DNA from: Heyndrickxia ginsengihumi | Lineage (GTDB): Bacteria; Bacillota; Bacilli; Bacillales; Bacillaceae_C | Reading direction: 5' to 3' | Length of the DNA stretch: 64,000 bases | Assembly (NCBI RefSeq): GCF_011008565.1 | Contig: NZ_JAAIWK010000002.1 | Span: 235,129 to 299,128, forward strand | Shown here: in pieces, positions 37,243-46,672 of the stretch | Layout of the letters: every line of letters starts with the position of its first letter | How positions within the stretch are numbered: position 1 is the stretch's first letter | Notes under the pieces: model-generated | The model's database searches: none | The model's input: only the letters and a program-made list of their open reading frames with translations | What the model was told of the DNA's origin: nothing | Position numbers and translations under genes: made by a program

Positions 37243-37288
37243 TTCTCATCCAATTTTAACTTTTTCTCAAGTTAAAATTGGATGAGAA
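37243..37288. other. Perfect 20-bp inverted repeat upstream of prsA
   Basis: Positions 37243-37262 are the exact reverse complement of 37269-37288, with a 6-nt loop. Neither side has a clear T-run, so it is not an ordinary terminator. It could be a regulatory RNA hairpin or protein site for prsA or for the yjcZ genes. Confidence 0.7.
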
Positions 37289-37403
37289 TTAAGTAAAATT
37301 TCCATAAGAAACCCAATAAGGAGTTTCTTTTCTGTAAGTTTTTATGATATAGTAGTGATTGTAGGTTTTTAATGGACGAAATAAGAATAGGAGTTGTTAT
37401 TAC

Positions 37404-38288
37404 ATGAAGAAATGGGTATTATCCCTTACATTAGCAGCAAGTGTTATCGGTTTAAGCGCTTGCGGCAACGGCGGTGCTGTTGTAAAAACAGACGCTGGGA
37501 ATGTTACAAAAGATCAGTTATATTCAGCATTAAAAGATAAATACGGTTCATCAGTACTTCAACAATTAGTAATCGAAAAAGTTCTTGCTAAGAAGTATTC
37601 TGTTTCTAAAAAGGATATCGACAAACAAGTAAATCAAGCGAAAGATCAATTAGGATCTTCATTTGATTCTGCTCTTCAACAATATGGATATGCAAATGAA
37701 AGTGACTTCCGTGAAAGTATTAAAGTTGGACTACTTGAACAAAAAGCTGCTGAAGCATCTATCCATCCTACAGAAAAGCAGTTAAAAGATTATTATAATA
37801 ATGATATTAAACCAGAAATTAAAGCTCGTCATATTTTAGTTTCAAGTAAGTCAAAAGCCGAAGATATTAAAAAACAACTTGATAAAGGTGCTGACTTTGC
37901 TAAATTGGCTAAAAAATATTCAACTGACACAGCTTCAGCTAGCAAAGGTGGAGATTTAGGCTGGTTTGGCGCTGGAGAAATGGACAGCACTTTTGAAAAG
38001 GCAGCTTATAAACTAAAAGTAAACCAAATCAGTGATCCTGTAAAAACTTCTTATGGATACCATATTATCCAATTAACAGGAGAAAAGAAAAAACAACCAT
38101 ACAGCAAAATGAAAAAAGAAGTCGAATCTAAATATAAAGAATCTAAAGTAACATCTGACAAAATTCAAAGTACTTTGAAGAAGGAATTAAAAGATGCAAA
38201 TATTAAAGTTGAAGATAAAGATTTGAAAACAACTTTTGATTCTTTACTAAATAGTAGTACAACCTCTACTACAACAACTGGTCAATAA
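37404..38288 (+). CDS. prsA: Foldase lipoprotein PrsA
   Basis: 294 residues. A lipoprotein signal peptide with lipobox LSAC places the lipidated Cys at residue 20. An N-domain is followed by a parvulin peptidyl-prolyl isomerase domain (about residues 133-228; KARHILVSSKSKAEDIKK to YGYHIIQLTGEKK) and a charged, Ser/Thr-rich tail. PrsA folds exported proteins at the outer face of the membrane and is usually essential in Bacillus. GGAGTTG is about 8 nt before the ATG. It ends with a strong terminator. Confidence 0.95.
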   Translation: MKKWVLSLTLAASVIGLSACGNGGAVVKTDAGNVTKDQLYSALKDKYGSSVLQQLVIEKVLAKKYSVSKKDIDKQVNQAKDQLGSSFDSALQQYGYANESDFRESIKVGLLEQKAAEASIHPTEKQLKDYYNNDIKPEIKARHILVSSKSKAEDIKKQLDKGADFAKLAKKYSTDTASASKGGDLGWFGAGEMDSTFEKAAYKLKVNQISDPVKTSYGYHIIQLTGEKKKQPYSKMKKEVESKYKESKVTSDKIQSTLKKELKDANIKVEDKDLKTTFDSLLNSSTTSTTTTGQ

Positions 38289-38293
38289 TAAAG

Positions 38294-38328
38294 AAAAAAG
38301 GAGCATATGATGATATGCTCCTTTTTTT
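38294..38328 (+). terminator. Terminator of prsA
   Basis: A 15-bp stem (AAAAAAGGAGCATAT with ATATGCTCCTTTTTT), loop GATG. Confidence 0.92.
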
Positions 38329-38362
38329 GGCTTTCATAAGCTTTGTTGTTTTTCACCAAAAA

Positions 38363-38420
38363 AGAGGCTGACTTTCGCTTCAGGGATCACGCACCCTTCC
38401 GCTCAAATCAGCCTCTTAAT
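38363..38420. repeat. Hairpin with family A-like ends
   Basis: AAGAGGCTGA and TCAGCCTCTT flank about 38 nt that include CGCTTCAGGG and CCCTTCCGCT, which can also pair. The ends resemble the family A terminal repeat, so this may be an internally deleted copy. 38421-38577 holds nothing recognised. Confidence 0.45.
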
Positions 38421-38577
38421 AATTTTATTTAAGCAAACAACAATTTTTTTGAAAAGGGTCCCTCTTTTATTTGTTATTATTGTTGATAACTTAATATTTC
38501 ATTTTTATATGGTACAAGTGCTACACAATTTCAATCAATCAAATCTTATCGCCCGATGTATGTGAGAAGCCCCCTCA

Positions 38578-38778
38578 TTATCCTTCATTGGCCTTTAATG
38601 TTTCTTGATCAACATGTTTTCGTTCTTTTTCTTTATTCATTCTTTCAATAAAAACTTCTCCCTCTTTTTCAATCCACTCTAACTCTTCTTCACGTTCTTC
38701 TCTTGACGTTTTAACAGCCATAAATGCAGAAATAATAATTCCAGCAATCACGAAATACACCCAGATAGGAAAATCCAT
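38578..38778 (-). CDS. yhaL: YhaL-like small membrane protein
   Basis: 66 residues: one N-terminal membrane helix (residues 4-20) and a strongly charged cytoplasmic-type tail (SREEREEELEWIEKEGEVFIERMNKEKERK). This matches B. subtilis YhaL, a sporulation-linked protein encoded between prsA and yhaM; it has the same place here. Its function is unknown. An AAGGATGTG lies about 7 nt before the ATG. Confidence 0.82.
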   Translation of the reverse strand: MDFPIWVYFVIAGIIISAFMAVKTSREEREEELEWIEKEGEVFIERMNKEKERKHVDQETLKANEG

Positions 38779-38876
38779 TTTATCACATCCTTATAAAAGT
38801 TTGTCCCATTGCTACAATGTATTCATAAACATATAAAAAAATGCCTCCCGATTCGGAATGCATTTTTTTATGAATA

Positions 38877-39821
38877 TTATTTATGAAAGATAGGCTTATA
38901 AAATGAGCGATTGTCTAGCGCAAATACCCTCTCAGAAAATTCACCTGGTTTAACAGTACGTAATGCTCGATCCATCATGTTCATTTTAGCATCAATATTA
39001 TCAATATAATGAAGAATTTCTGCTTCTTTAATCATTGGCGGTTTTGCACTTCCCCACTCTGGTTTCCCATGATGGCTCAAAATTAAATGTTGCAATACCA
39101 TAATTTCTTCACCATGAATTCCAAGCTCTTCAGCTGCTTTTGCGATTTCCGTCACCATGATTGAAATATGACCAAGCAGATTTCCTTCCACCGTATAAGT
39201 TGTAGAAATAGGGCCAGATAATTCATGAACTTTTCCTAAATCATGAAGAATAATACCGGAATATAATAAATCACGATCTAAAGATGGATATAATGCTGCA
39301 ATCGCTTTTGCTAAATCAAGCATAGACACAACATGATAGGCAAGACCTGAAACAAATTCATGATGGTTTTTTGTCGCTGCTGGATAAACGAGAAACTGTT
39401 GTTGATATTTTTTTACAAGATGGCGTGTAATTCTCTGGATATTTGGATTCTCCATTTCAAAAATATATTGCGTAATTTTACTAATCATTTCATCTTGTTT
39501 AAGAGGAGCTGTCTCAAGAAAATCAGATAGTTGAACCCCATCATTCGGAGAAGCTGGATGAATTTGGCGAATTTTCAACTGCATTCTTCCACGATAATTT
39601 AAAATATCGCCAGTTACCTTTACAATCGTTTCTGGCTTATACGTATCTTCATCTTGTTCGGATGCATCCCATAATTTTGCTTCAATATCACCTGTACGGT
39701 CCTGCAAAATTAAAGTAAGAAATGGTTTGCCATTACTTGCAATTCCTTTTGTCATATTTTTTATTAAGAGAAAAGCGTCAAATTGCTCTCCGACTTCATA
39801 ATATAGAAGCCCTTTCGTCAT
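38877..39821 (-). CDS. yhaM: 3'-5' exoribonuclease YhaM
   Basis: 314 residues with an N-terminal OB-fold nucleic-acid-binding domain (about residues 10-100; [36 protein letters not shown]) and a C-terminal HD domain (about 160-285) containing the metal-binding LHDLGKV and further conserved histidines. YhaM degrades RNA from the 3' end. It ends in a short region without a strong terminator before yhaL. It lies downstream of yhaN as in B. subtilis. Confidence 0.94.
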   Translation of the reverse strand: MTKGLLYYEVGEQFDAFLLIKNMTKGIASNGKPFLTLILQDRTGDIEAKLWDASEQDEDTYKPETIVKVTGDILNYRGRMQLKIRQIHPASPNDGVQLSDFLETAPLKQDEMISKITQYIFEMENPNIQRITRHLVKKYQQQFLVYPAATKNHHEFVSGLAYHVVSMLDLAKAIAALYPSLDRDLLYSGIILHDLGKVHELSGPISTTYTVEGNLLGHISIMVTEIAKAAEELGIHGEEIMVLQHLILSHHGKPEWGSAKPPMIKEAEILHYIDNIDAKMNMMDRALRTVKPGEFSERVFALDNRSFYKPIFHK

Positions 39822-39903
39822 GATTCAGTCCTCCGATCTTAACCGTTACAAAATTTTTATTCACATTTAAGTATAGCATACTATCTATCTATTTTTTTAC
39901 TAT

Positions 39904-42864
39904 CTACAATGAGTTTAGCAATTTACCATTTTCCAACGTTATGATTTGTTCTTCTGCAAATGTTGGAAGTAAATATTGATGACATGTAAAAAATAGTACT
40001 TGTTTGTTCTTACTCATTTTCTTTAAAAGCTCAATTACATTTTCTGTACGGCGACTGTCAAAATTGACAAAACCATCATCAATAATAATAGGACAAGCAT
40101 ATTCATCTTCAAGTATATTGACAAGAGCAAACCTTAATGAAACATAGAGCTGTTCGGCTGTCGCTTGACTTAATTCATTTGGTGCAAACAATACACCATC
40201 TTGGCGTTTTATAAAAAAATGATCCTCTTCTTCATGTAGATGAAGGGAAACATACTCACCATTTGTTAACATACTTAAGTATGTTTCAGCCATCTGTAAT
40301 ACTTTTGGAAATCTTTGCTTGCGAAACTTGTCCATCATGTTGACAAGTATTTGCTTAGCAAGAGCAAGCTTAAACCATTTTTTAGCAAAATCTTGAAATT
40401 GCGATTTGGAATAATGAAATTCATGAAGTTTTTCCGTGAATGTTCCTCCCTCTTCCAGCTGCTTTAACTCATACTTTATTTTCGCTAAGTCCGTATCGGT
40501 CACTGTTAATTGATGTGTCAGGTCTTTTACGTGACTTATTAAAGAAGTTTGCTTCCTTTCCAACTCATGTATATCTTGTATCGACTGATAACCTTTCGTT
40601 TTTTCCTCTGACATTTGAATGCTTAGCAATGCTAATCGTTCTTTAAGTTTTTCCACAGTCTCAAAATTGCTACCTTTATTCCAGTAATCCTCAATATTTT
40701 CCGCATTTGCTACGCTCATTAGCTGCTGCATATCAGATTCAACAGACTGTTGTTCCAACTTTAATTGGTGTTCTTGATTGTCAAGTTCTTGACGTTTATT
40801 GTTTAATTCACGATAAATGATTTTTTTCTCTTGATGATCAGATAGCGCTTTTTTCAACAATAATATTCCTTCAAAATTGCTTGGCCACTTAAATTGTAAA
40901 CGTTCAAACCATTGCTCTAGCTCTTGTTTCCACTCAAGACGTTGCCTTTGCAATTGTTGAATTAATACATTGATATGCTTTGTTTTACTTAAATGTTTTC
41001 TTATATCTACCAAAATATCAAATGCATTCATTAATTGTTCACTCGGAAATTCGATATCTAATAACATTTCTTTCTTCATTTGATTTAATTGCTCAATAAA
41101 TCGTTGATGTTCCTTATGTAGTAATTGCCATTCATGTTCTAGCTGTTCACTCTGATGTTGAATATGTTCCAACTGTAACACTTGATTTTTCCATTGTTCT
41201 CTTAACTCTTTTTGTTGTTCATATAGGTGGGCATTATGATGAACGTTCTTCTCACTATTTAATTGTTCTTTTAGCTTTTCCGCTTCTTCACTTAAGCTCG
41301 ACAATTGCTTATTTAATTGCTTTTGCCCGCCTTTTTTCATCATAAAAATTCCTACAATGATACATGCAACAAAAGAAAGAATTAAAAAATCATAATGTTT
41401 CATGACGAGACTAAAACCTGCAAAAAGGAGAAATACTGCCATCATGATGATCGTCATTTGGCCACTAGTATTTCGAGAAGATGCAACATTTTTCATGATC
41501 TCAATCTGCTGTTGCACACGATCATATTCAGCTTGCAAAACTTTTGTATGTTCTAAATGATGCTGTTTATTCGAAAGTCTGCGAAATGTTTCTTCAGGCA
41601 TAAGTTGGCTTTCCAAGTGATTACAGTTATGTTCAATCGCAATAAGCTCTTGTTTTTTATCTTTTCTTTGTTTTGTTAGTGATTCTCTTCTTAAAGATAA
41701 ATAATCATATTGCTTTAGTAAAGAGCGGAGCTGTTCTTTTGCCTTTATACTGACATCAATTGCTTCGACTCGTTCTAAATCAATATGTTGGAGGTGCAAT
41801 TCTTGCAACAGTAGCTGAAGCTGTTCATGAATCGTTTCCAATTCAAGTGTATATTTATCTAGATCATTTTTCCATTGTTCATACTGAGACCATTCGTTAA
41901 TAAGCTGTTGTAATGAGAGATGATGTTCATCAAAACTTGGGTTCGGTGTAGCTTGAGCAATTTGCTGCTCTAGCTGTTTTTTTTGTTGTTCGCATGCAGC
42001 AAGACGACTATTTATTGAGCGTATTTGCAAAGTAAGCTGTTCCATCCGTTCTAAACCATTTGCTGGAAAGGATATCGTCCCAAACGCATCGATTCGCTTC
42101 ATGATTTGCTGCTTTTCTTTATACAATGGCCATTCATTGATCATTTTTTCAACAGTTTGCAACTCTCGTTGATGATGTTCAATTTTTTCCTGTATTGCTG
42201 AACGTTCGCTTTCCAAACTTAATTGCTTATGTTTTAACATCTCGTATTGGCCATTATATATTTTTAACTCGTTCAATTCCTTTTCACGACTGCGCAGCTC
42301 ATGTAATAACTGATTAATAACAGGCTTACGTCCATTCGGTTTAAACAGAGTATCCATTTCTTTTTGAATTTCTTGTTCAGCCTTTAGTAATGAATCTGTT
42401 CCGATTGTCCCTGCTGCAAATAAATATCTACTAATATCTTCACCTTTTAATTTATTCATATTTTGCAAGCCATGAATATTAAAAGAGAAAATCGATTGGA
42501 ACATCGATTTATTTAAATGATTGAGAACAATGGATAAAAGCTCCTCTCCACCAATTTGTCCATTCTCCATCGTTACAGTCACTTCACCTGTTGCTTTACC
42601 TTTCACACGCTCAACTAATACTTTTCCATATTTTTCCGTTAAAAGAACAAGCTGGCCGCCATATGCAGAATGAGTTTTTGGTTCATAACGAAGATCTTGT
42701 TGCTGTTTAGTTGGAAAACCAAAAAGGACGCTATGTATAAAAGCCATTAATGTTGATTTACCAGCCTCATTTTTACCGTAAATCACTTGAAAATCCGACA
42801 GATTTGTAAGATGAAAATCAATCAGTTTCCCAAAACCATATACATGGATCTCTATAATTTTCAA
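39904..42864 (-). CDS. yhaN: AAA/SMC-like ATPase YhaN (SbcE)
   Basis: A 986-residue SbcC/Rad50-type protein. Walker A GKNEAGKST is at about residues 34-42, very long coiled coils span roughly residues 190-820, and the C-terminal half-ATPase has Walker B CPIIIDDGFVNFD. Unusually for Rad50 relatives, two hydrophobic helices sit between the coils (around residues 470-515), so it may be membrane-attached; B. subtilis YhaN shares this. It works with the nuclease YhaO in DNA-end repair. It starts 14 bp after yhaO. Confidence 0.92.
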   Translation of the reverse strand: MKIIEIHVYGFGKLIDFHLTNLSDFQVIYGKNEAGKSTLMAFIHSVLFGFPTKQQQDLRYEPKTHSAYGGQLVLLTEKYGKVLVERVKGKATGEVTVTMENGQIGGEELLSIVLNHLNKSMFQSIFSFNIHGLQNMNKLKGEDISRYLFAAGTIGTDSLLKAEQEIQKEMDTLFKPNGRKPVINQLLHELRSREKELNELKIYNGQYEMLKHKQLSLESERSAIQEKIEHHQRELQTVEKMINEWPLYKEKQQIMKRIDAFGTISFPANGLERMEQLTLQIRSINSRLAACEQQKKQLEQQIAQATPNPSFDEHHLSLQQLINEWSQYEQWKNDLDKYTLELETIHEQLQLLLQELHLQHIDLERVEAIDVSIKAKEQLRSLLKQYDYLSLRRESLTKQRKDKKQELIAIEHNCNHLESQLMPEETFRRLSNKQHHLEHTKVLQAEYDRVQQQIEIMKNVASSRNTSGQMTIIMMAVFLLFAGFSLVMKHYDFLILSFVACIIVGIFMMKKGGQKQLNKQLSSLSEEAEKLKEQLNSEKNVHHNAHLYEQQKELREQWKNQVLQLEHIQHQSEQLEHEWQLLHKEHQRFIEQLNQMKKEMLLDIEFPSEQLMNAFDILVDIRKHLSKTKHINVLIQQLQRQRLEWKQELEQWFERLQFKWPSNFEGILLLKKALSDHQEKKIIYRELNNKRQELDNQEHQLKLEQQSVESDMQQLMSVANAENIEDYWNKGSNFETVEKLKERLALLSIQMSEEKTKGYQSIQDIHELERKQTSLISHVKDLTHQLTVTDTDLAKIKYELKQLEEGGTFTEKLHEFHYSKSQFQDFAKKWFKLALAKQILVNMMDKFRKQRFPKVLQMAETYLSMLTNGEYVSLHLHEEEDHFFIKRQDGVLFAPNELSQATAEQLYVSLRFALVNILEDEYACPIIIDDGFVNFDSRRTENVIELLKKMSKNKQVLFFTCHQYLLPTFAEEQIITLENGKLLNSL

Positions 42865-42878
42865 ACGAGCATCCTCCT

Positions 42879-44096
42879 TTAAGATTTAATTTTAGAATAC
42901 ACCATCTTCTCCGCCTCTATAAGAAGATCCATTTTATCTTCATTTGATATCGAATCAAGAAAACGATTGCCATATACATGTGAATACAAAGGAGAAATAG
43001 CGTCTACCAACGCTTGCTCTTCTTTCAATTCCATTAATGCTGTAGAAATCTCTTGTGTTAAAAAATCATTTTCATAAGTAATATCATTCTCATGAATACT
43101 AATTTCATGAACCCATACAAAATTATCCATCATCTCTTCATCGTCTTGTAAAATTTCAAGAAGTTCTCCATTTTCAACCTTTTTTAAAACATCATTACTA
43201 AGTCCTTGTGTATCTTGAATCTGTAAAGAAAGAAAAGTACCCTGGTTCTTCTTTCGTACTTCTTCAATTTTTTCCCGACAAGTTGTATAAAGTTGATTGA
43301 AATCTTCAATTTCTTTTGCAGAATAAAAAAGTTCTTCCCAAATAATGTCCGCAGTTTCTAAAAATTGGACATTCGTTTCAAACTCATTCATTGAAACAAA
43401 AGTACAGCCCTTCGTACCTGTTTCTTTCTTGTTTCTTCCTTGAATATTTCCTGGATAAATAATATAAGGCTCTTCATGTAACATTTGCCGCTGATGAATA
43501 TGCCCCAGTGCCCAGTAGTCCATTTTTTTATCTAATAAATCTTGAACAGAAAAAGGAGCGTATGGCTGATGAACGGTCTGACCACCTGTGCAATAGCCAT
43601 GCAGCATCCCAATATGAAAATCCGCTCCTTCTTCTTTTTGATAATCTTTTATTTTTTTTTCATAGACATGTCGCTTGCCGTAGCTAAACCCATATAAATA
43701 CACATTTGTTCCATTTATTGTTTGAAAATGTTTTTTCTCTACTTGTTCGGAAAAAATATGGACATTATTAGGCATATCTATAGACGTCCACGATCCGCTT
43801 AAATGATCATGATTACCATGAAGGAAAAATACTTCAATTCCTGCATCTTGTAGTCGAACCATTTGTTTTTGCAGTTTAATTTGTGCCTTCAAACTGCGAT
43901 CTTCTCCATCAAACAAATCTCCGCTAATGAGGAGAAAATCAATCTTGTTTTCTAACGCATGGGAAATCAGTCTATCAAAAGCATTGAATGTACTTTCTTG
44001 TACTCTCTTAAAAAGCTCTTTCGGCAAATGCTTTAAGCCGCTAAAAGGGCTATCAAGATGAAGATCAGCTGCATGAATAAATTGAACACTCCGCAT
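42879..44096 (-). CDS. yhaO: SbcD/Mre11-like DNA exonuclease YhaO
   Basis: A 405-residue calcineurin-like metallophosphoesterase with the full Mre11 motif set: DLHLDSPF (near residue 10), GDLFDG, GNHDHLSG, LHGY and GHIHQRQ. It is the nuclease partner of YhaN. The ATG at 44094-44096 (protein start MRSVQFIHAADLHLD) has GGTGGTGAA upstream; the GTG at 44114 overlaps that site. It is the first gene of yhaO-yhaN. Confidence 0.92.
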   Translation of the reverse strand: MRSVQFIHAADLHLDSPFSGLKHLPKELFKRVQESTFNAFDRLISHALENKIDFLLISGDLFDGEDRSLKAQIKLQKQMVRLQDAGIEVFFLHGNHDHLSGSWTSIDMPNNVHIFSEQVEKKHFQTINGTNVYLYGFSYGKRHVYEKKIKDYQKEEGADFHIGMLHGYCTGGQTVHQPYAPFSVQDLLDKKMDYWALGHIHQRQMLHEEPYIIYPGNIQGRNKKETGTKGCTFVSMNEFETNVQFLETADIIWEELFYSAKEIEDFNQLYTTCREKIEEVRKKNQGTFLSLQIQDTQGLSNDVLKKVENGELLEILQDDEEMMDNFVWVHEISIHENDITYENDFLTQEISTALMELKEEQALVDAISPLYSHVYGNRFLDSISNEDKMDLLIEAEKMVYSKIKS

Positions 44097-44327
44097 AACT
44101 TCACCACCAATCACGAATATACGTTCTATTTTCTTATTATAACTGATTTAGCTTTCATGTGAAACTTAAAAATTACTTCTTTTAAAAAGGTTCCAGCATA
44201 ACCTCTTTCCGAACCCATTGTTTTGTTAGGAGCGGAAATCCACCTTTTTAAAAAACAAGTATATAAGAACAGCCCTTTAAAAACTTTTGCTATTTAATAG
44301 ATGATGCCCGTCGTTTATTAAGATAAA

Positions 44328-44440
44328 TGGAGCGCAAGAATGCGAGACTCTAACGGGAATAGCGGGATAGATGAAACCCCACAAGATGTGCCGCAACAAG
44401 GAGGCCTTACATCCGCCTACGGAAAGTGAGCGATAAGCTT
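44328..44440. repeat. Family B GC-rich dispersed repeat, copy 2
   Basis: Contains GGAGCGCAAG, GATGAAACCCCACAAG, CAAGGAGGCC and CCGCCTACGGAAAGTGAGCG, matching in order the 63880 copy. The interval 44097-44564 holds this repeat and the terminator that follows; no gene is seen. Confidence 0.6.
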
Positions 44441-44471
44441 CTCAGAGCCCAATATCTATCTTAAATAAAAA

Positions 44472-44517
44472 AGACTGTCAACAAACTACAAAACAATAAG
44501 TAGTTTGTCGACAGCCT
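44472..44517 (-). terminator. Terminator of the YcgQ-like gene (repeat-type hairpin)
   Basis: AGACTGTCAACAAACTAC pairs with GTAGTTTGTCGACAGCCT; on the minus strand it is followed by TTTTTTATTT. Same family as the hairpins at 8093, 18694 and 50019. Confidence 0.8.
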
Positions 44518-44564
44518 AACATTTTTATTTATCGAGTTTTTGTCCAAATCGATATTATTTTTCA

Positions 44565-45434
44565 TTAATTATATTGACGATAAACATAAGGATCTTTCGG
44601 TTCAGGCACACTCTCATATTTTGTTACCTTTAAATAAGGAATGTTTTCTTGGAATGGTTGATAATAAGTAGTCGCTAAAGTTCCTTCAACTTGTATCCAA
44701 TCATTTTCTTTTAATTCCTTCTTCATATCATTTGGAAAATTAATAAGCATGCCATAAACACCTGCATCTGCTATACAATGAATAATCCCAAATCGTAATA
44801 CAAATACTTGATTTGCCTTTAAATCATCTGTTCTATACACAAATCCTTTAATCGTTACTTTTTTTCCAATAAAATTTCCAGGGTAATTATAAATCGTCTC
44901 AAGACCATGGAAATAATGATTATCATCAAGTGTAATATGGCTCATTCCTCGATATTGTTTTAAATCCTTGTTCTCCATTTCAGCATATTGATCGGTATCA
45001 TAATACAAACTTGAGTTAGGACGCAATACTTGGTGATTTGCATATTGGTCTGTATCATTATCAATTTCCGAAAAATGAAATCCTTTTGCCTTAACAATAG
45101 TAGAATTCAATGTAGCAACAGGTAAGAAAATACCAGTTGCTACGGGAATAATTAATAATCCATACGTCAATAATTTTTTATACCAGGTGTTTTCATCATG
45201 GTCATGTGAATGCCCATGCAATTGTTCATGTATATGATCATGGTGATGATCCTTATTTCCAGCTCGCACCCATTTAATCAATTGGTAAAATGTAAGAAAT
45301 GCCATAATAAAAATCATGGTGAAGGATAGATAGGAATATTTCATATTAATATATTTACTAATGTCTCCAGTCGCATGCAATTTCATAAAAAAATAGGTAA
45401 ATCCAAATAAAATAATAAACCTTAACATGTTCAC
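44565..45434 (-). CDS. TIGR03943 family membrane protein (YcgQ-like)
   Basis: 289 residues with N-terminal membrane helices (about residues 4-20, 33-52 and 88-108), a histidine-rich cytoplasmic or surface loop (HHHDHIHEQLHGHSHDHD, residues 63-80) and a C-terminal soluble domain with an OB-like GKKVTIKGFVYR. It is paired with the permease gene upstream by 10 bp, as ycgR-ycgQ in B. subtilis. The His tract suggests metal binding or transport, but the substrate is not established. Confidence 0.82.
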   Translation of the reverse strand: MNMLRFIILFGFTYFFMKLHATGDISKYINMKYSYLSFTMIFIMAFLTFYQLIKWVRAGNKDHHHDHIHEQLHGHSHDHDENTWYKKLLTYGLLIIPVATGIFLPVATLNSTIVKAKGFHFSEIDNDTDQYANHQVLRPNSSLYYDTDQYAEMENKDLKQYRGMSHITLDDNHYFHGLETIYNYPGNFIGKKVTIKGFVYRTDDLKANQVFVLRFGIIHCIADAGVYGMLINFPNDMKKELKENDWIQVEGTLATTYYQPFQENIPYLKVTKYESVPEPKDPYVYRQYN

Positions 45435-45444
45435 ACCTACTTTC

Positions 45445-46398
45445 CTATATCAGTAATGCTCCAACAAATACGAATACAGCAATTAATCCGATTAACGAAA
45501 ATACAAATTTTTTCTTAAATGCATTTAACATCATAAGTAAATTTTTTATATCTACCATTGCACCAAAAACTAAAAATGCAAGAATTGGTCCTGTTCCGAA
45601 CATACTACTAAATGATGATGCAATAAAGGCGTCTGCTTCCGAGCAGATTGACAGAATAAATGCTAATAACATCATAATTAAAATAGCTGTAATATGATTA
45701 TGACCAAGCTGTAGTAGATTACTTGTTTTAAAGTATGTCTGCATTGCAGCAGATAAAAGTCCACCGAATACAAGAAACTTTCCTACAGAAAAAAATTCAT
45801 CAAGTGCATGATCTACCATATCTTTCATCTTCATTGCAAACGTAATCTTTACATGTGATCCATGATCGTGATCGTGGTCATGATCATGGTGATGATGATC
45901 GTGGCCGTGGTGATGATGGCCTTCATGGTCATGATGATGCTTTAGTTTTTTCTCAATATAATTTTTAAGTTGCCCTTCATCAAAAACATAAGAAATGACA
46001 ATCGCCACGAAAACACCGACAAAAATAGCTAGTCCACATCTAAGCAATGCCATTTTCCAACTGTCTCCGAAGGCAACGAAAGTGGAAAATATAACAATCG
46101 GGTTAATAATCGGTCCCGTTAACATAAACGCAATTGCGGCATATAGAGGTACTCTTTTTTTCACTAGCCTTTCTGTAATTGGAACGATTCCACATTCACA
46201 AGCTGGGAAAAGTGCCCCCATACCGGTACCGACTGCGATTGATAAAAAACGATTTTTCGGCATCACTTTGGCAATCATTTCGTCAGTAATGAACATTTGT
46301 ATAAATGCTGATATAAATACACCAATTACAATAAAAGGCAGTGCTTCGATTACTATACTAATAAAAATTGTATTCATTTGTAATAAGGATTGACTCAT
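45445..46398 (-). CDS. DUF318 permease (YcgR-like)
   Basis: A 317-residue permease with about eight membrane helices and the family motif ACECGIVPI (near residue 65), followed by GPIINP. A long cytoplasmic His/Asp tract (HHDHEGHHHHGHDHHHHDHD-type, around residues 150-180) is conspicuous. DUF318 permeases are linked to metal or metalloid export in several bacteria. The start is uncertain: ATG at 46396-46398, or TTG at 46404 with GGAG 7 nt upstream. It is the first gene of a pair with the YcgQ-like gene. Confidence 0.82.
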   Translation of the reverse strand: MSQSLLQMNTIFISIVIEALPFIVIGVFISAFIQMFITDEMIAKVMPKNRFLSIAVGTGMGALFPACECGIVPITERLVKKRVPLYAAIAFMLTGPIINPIVIFSTFVAFGDSWKMALLRCGLAIFVGVFVAIVISYVFDEGQLKNYIEKKLKHHHDHEGHHHHGHDHHHHDHDHDHDHGSHVKITFAMKMKDMVDHALDEFFSVGKFLVFGGLLSAAMQTYFKTSNLLQLGHNHITAILIMMLLAFILSICSEADAFIASSFSSMFGTGPILAFLVFGAMVDIKNLLMMLNAFKKKFVFSLIGLIAVFVFVGALLI

Positions 46399-46672
46399 AA
46401 GCAAAAATTCTCTCCTTTTTTCTTCTAAAAGCACTGAAAAACTCTCCCAACTAGAATACTACAATAATTCATATGCGTAAATGGATAGAGATTACAGTAA
46501 TTCAAATATCTATAATTCTTTTACATATAAAGGTATCCCTATACTTATTTCACTGGATAAAATTATTAAAAACAATTGATTACTTTTTAGAAAAAAATAT
46601 GTTACTATTTTTATATAGGTCATATGAACTTGTATTAAGAACGCAAAGTGTATATTGAAAGGAATGAAGCTG

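Noticed and set aside
45845..45945. CAT/GAT-rich tandem DNA repeat in the permease gene
   Set aside because: This is simply the codon run for the His/Asp tract; the reading frame continues unbroken on both sides.
46473..46658. A 61-codon plus-strand frame ahead of the TerC gene
   Set aside because: No Shine-Dalgarno, no similarity recognised, and it covers the likely promoter of the TerC gene.
46435..46672. A yybP-ykoY manganese riboswitch before the TerC gene
   Set aside because: Such leaders often precede terC-type genes, but the expected hairpin and terminator/antiterminator are not visible here.
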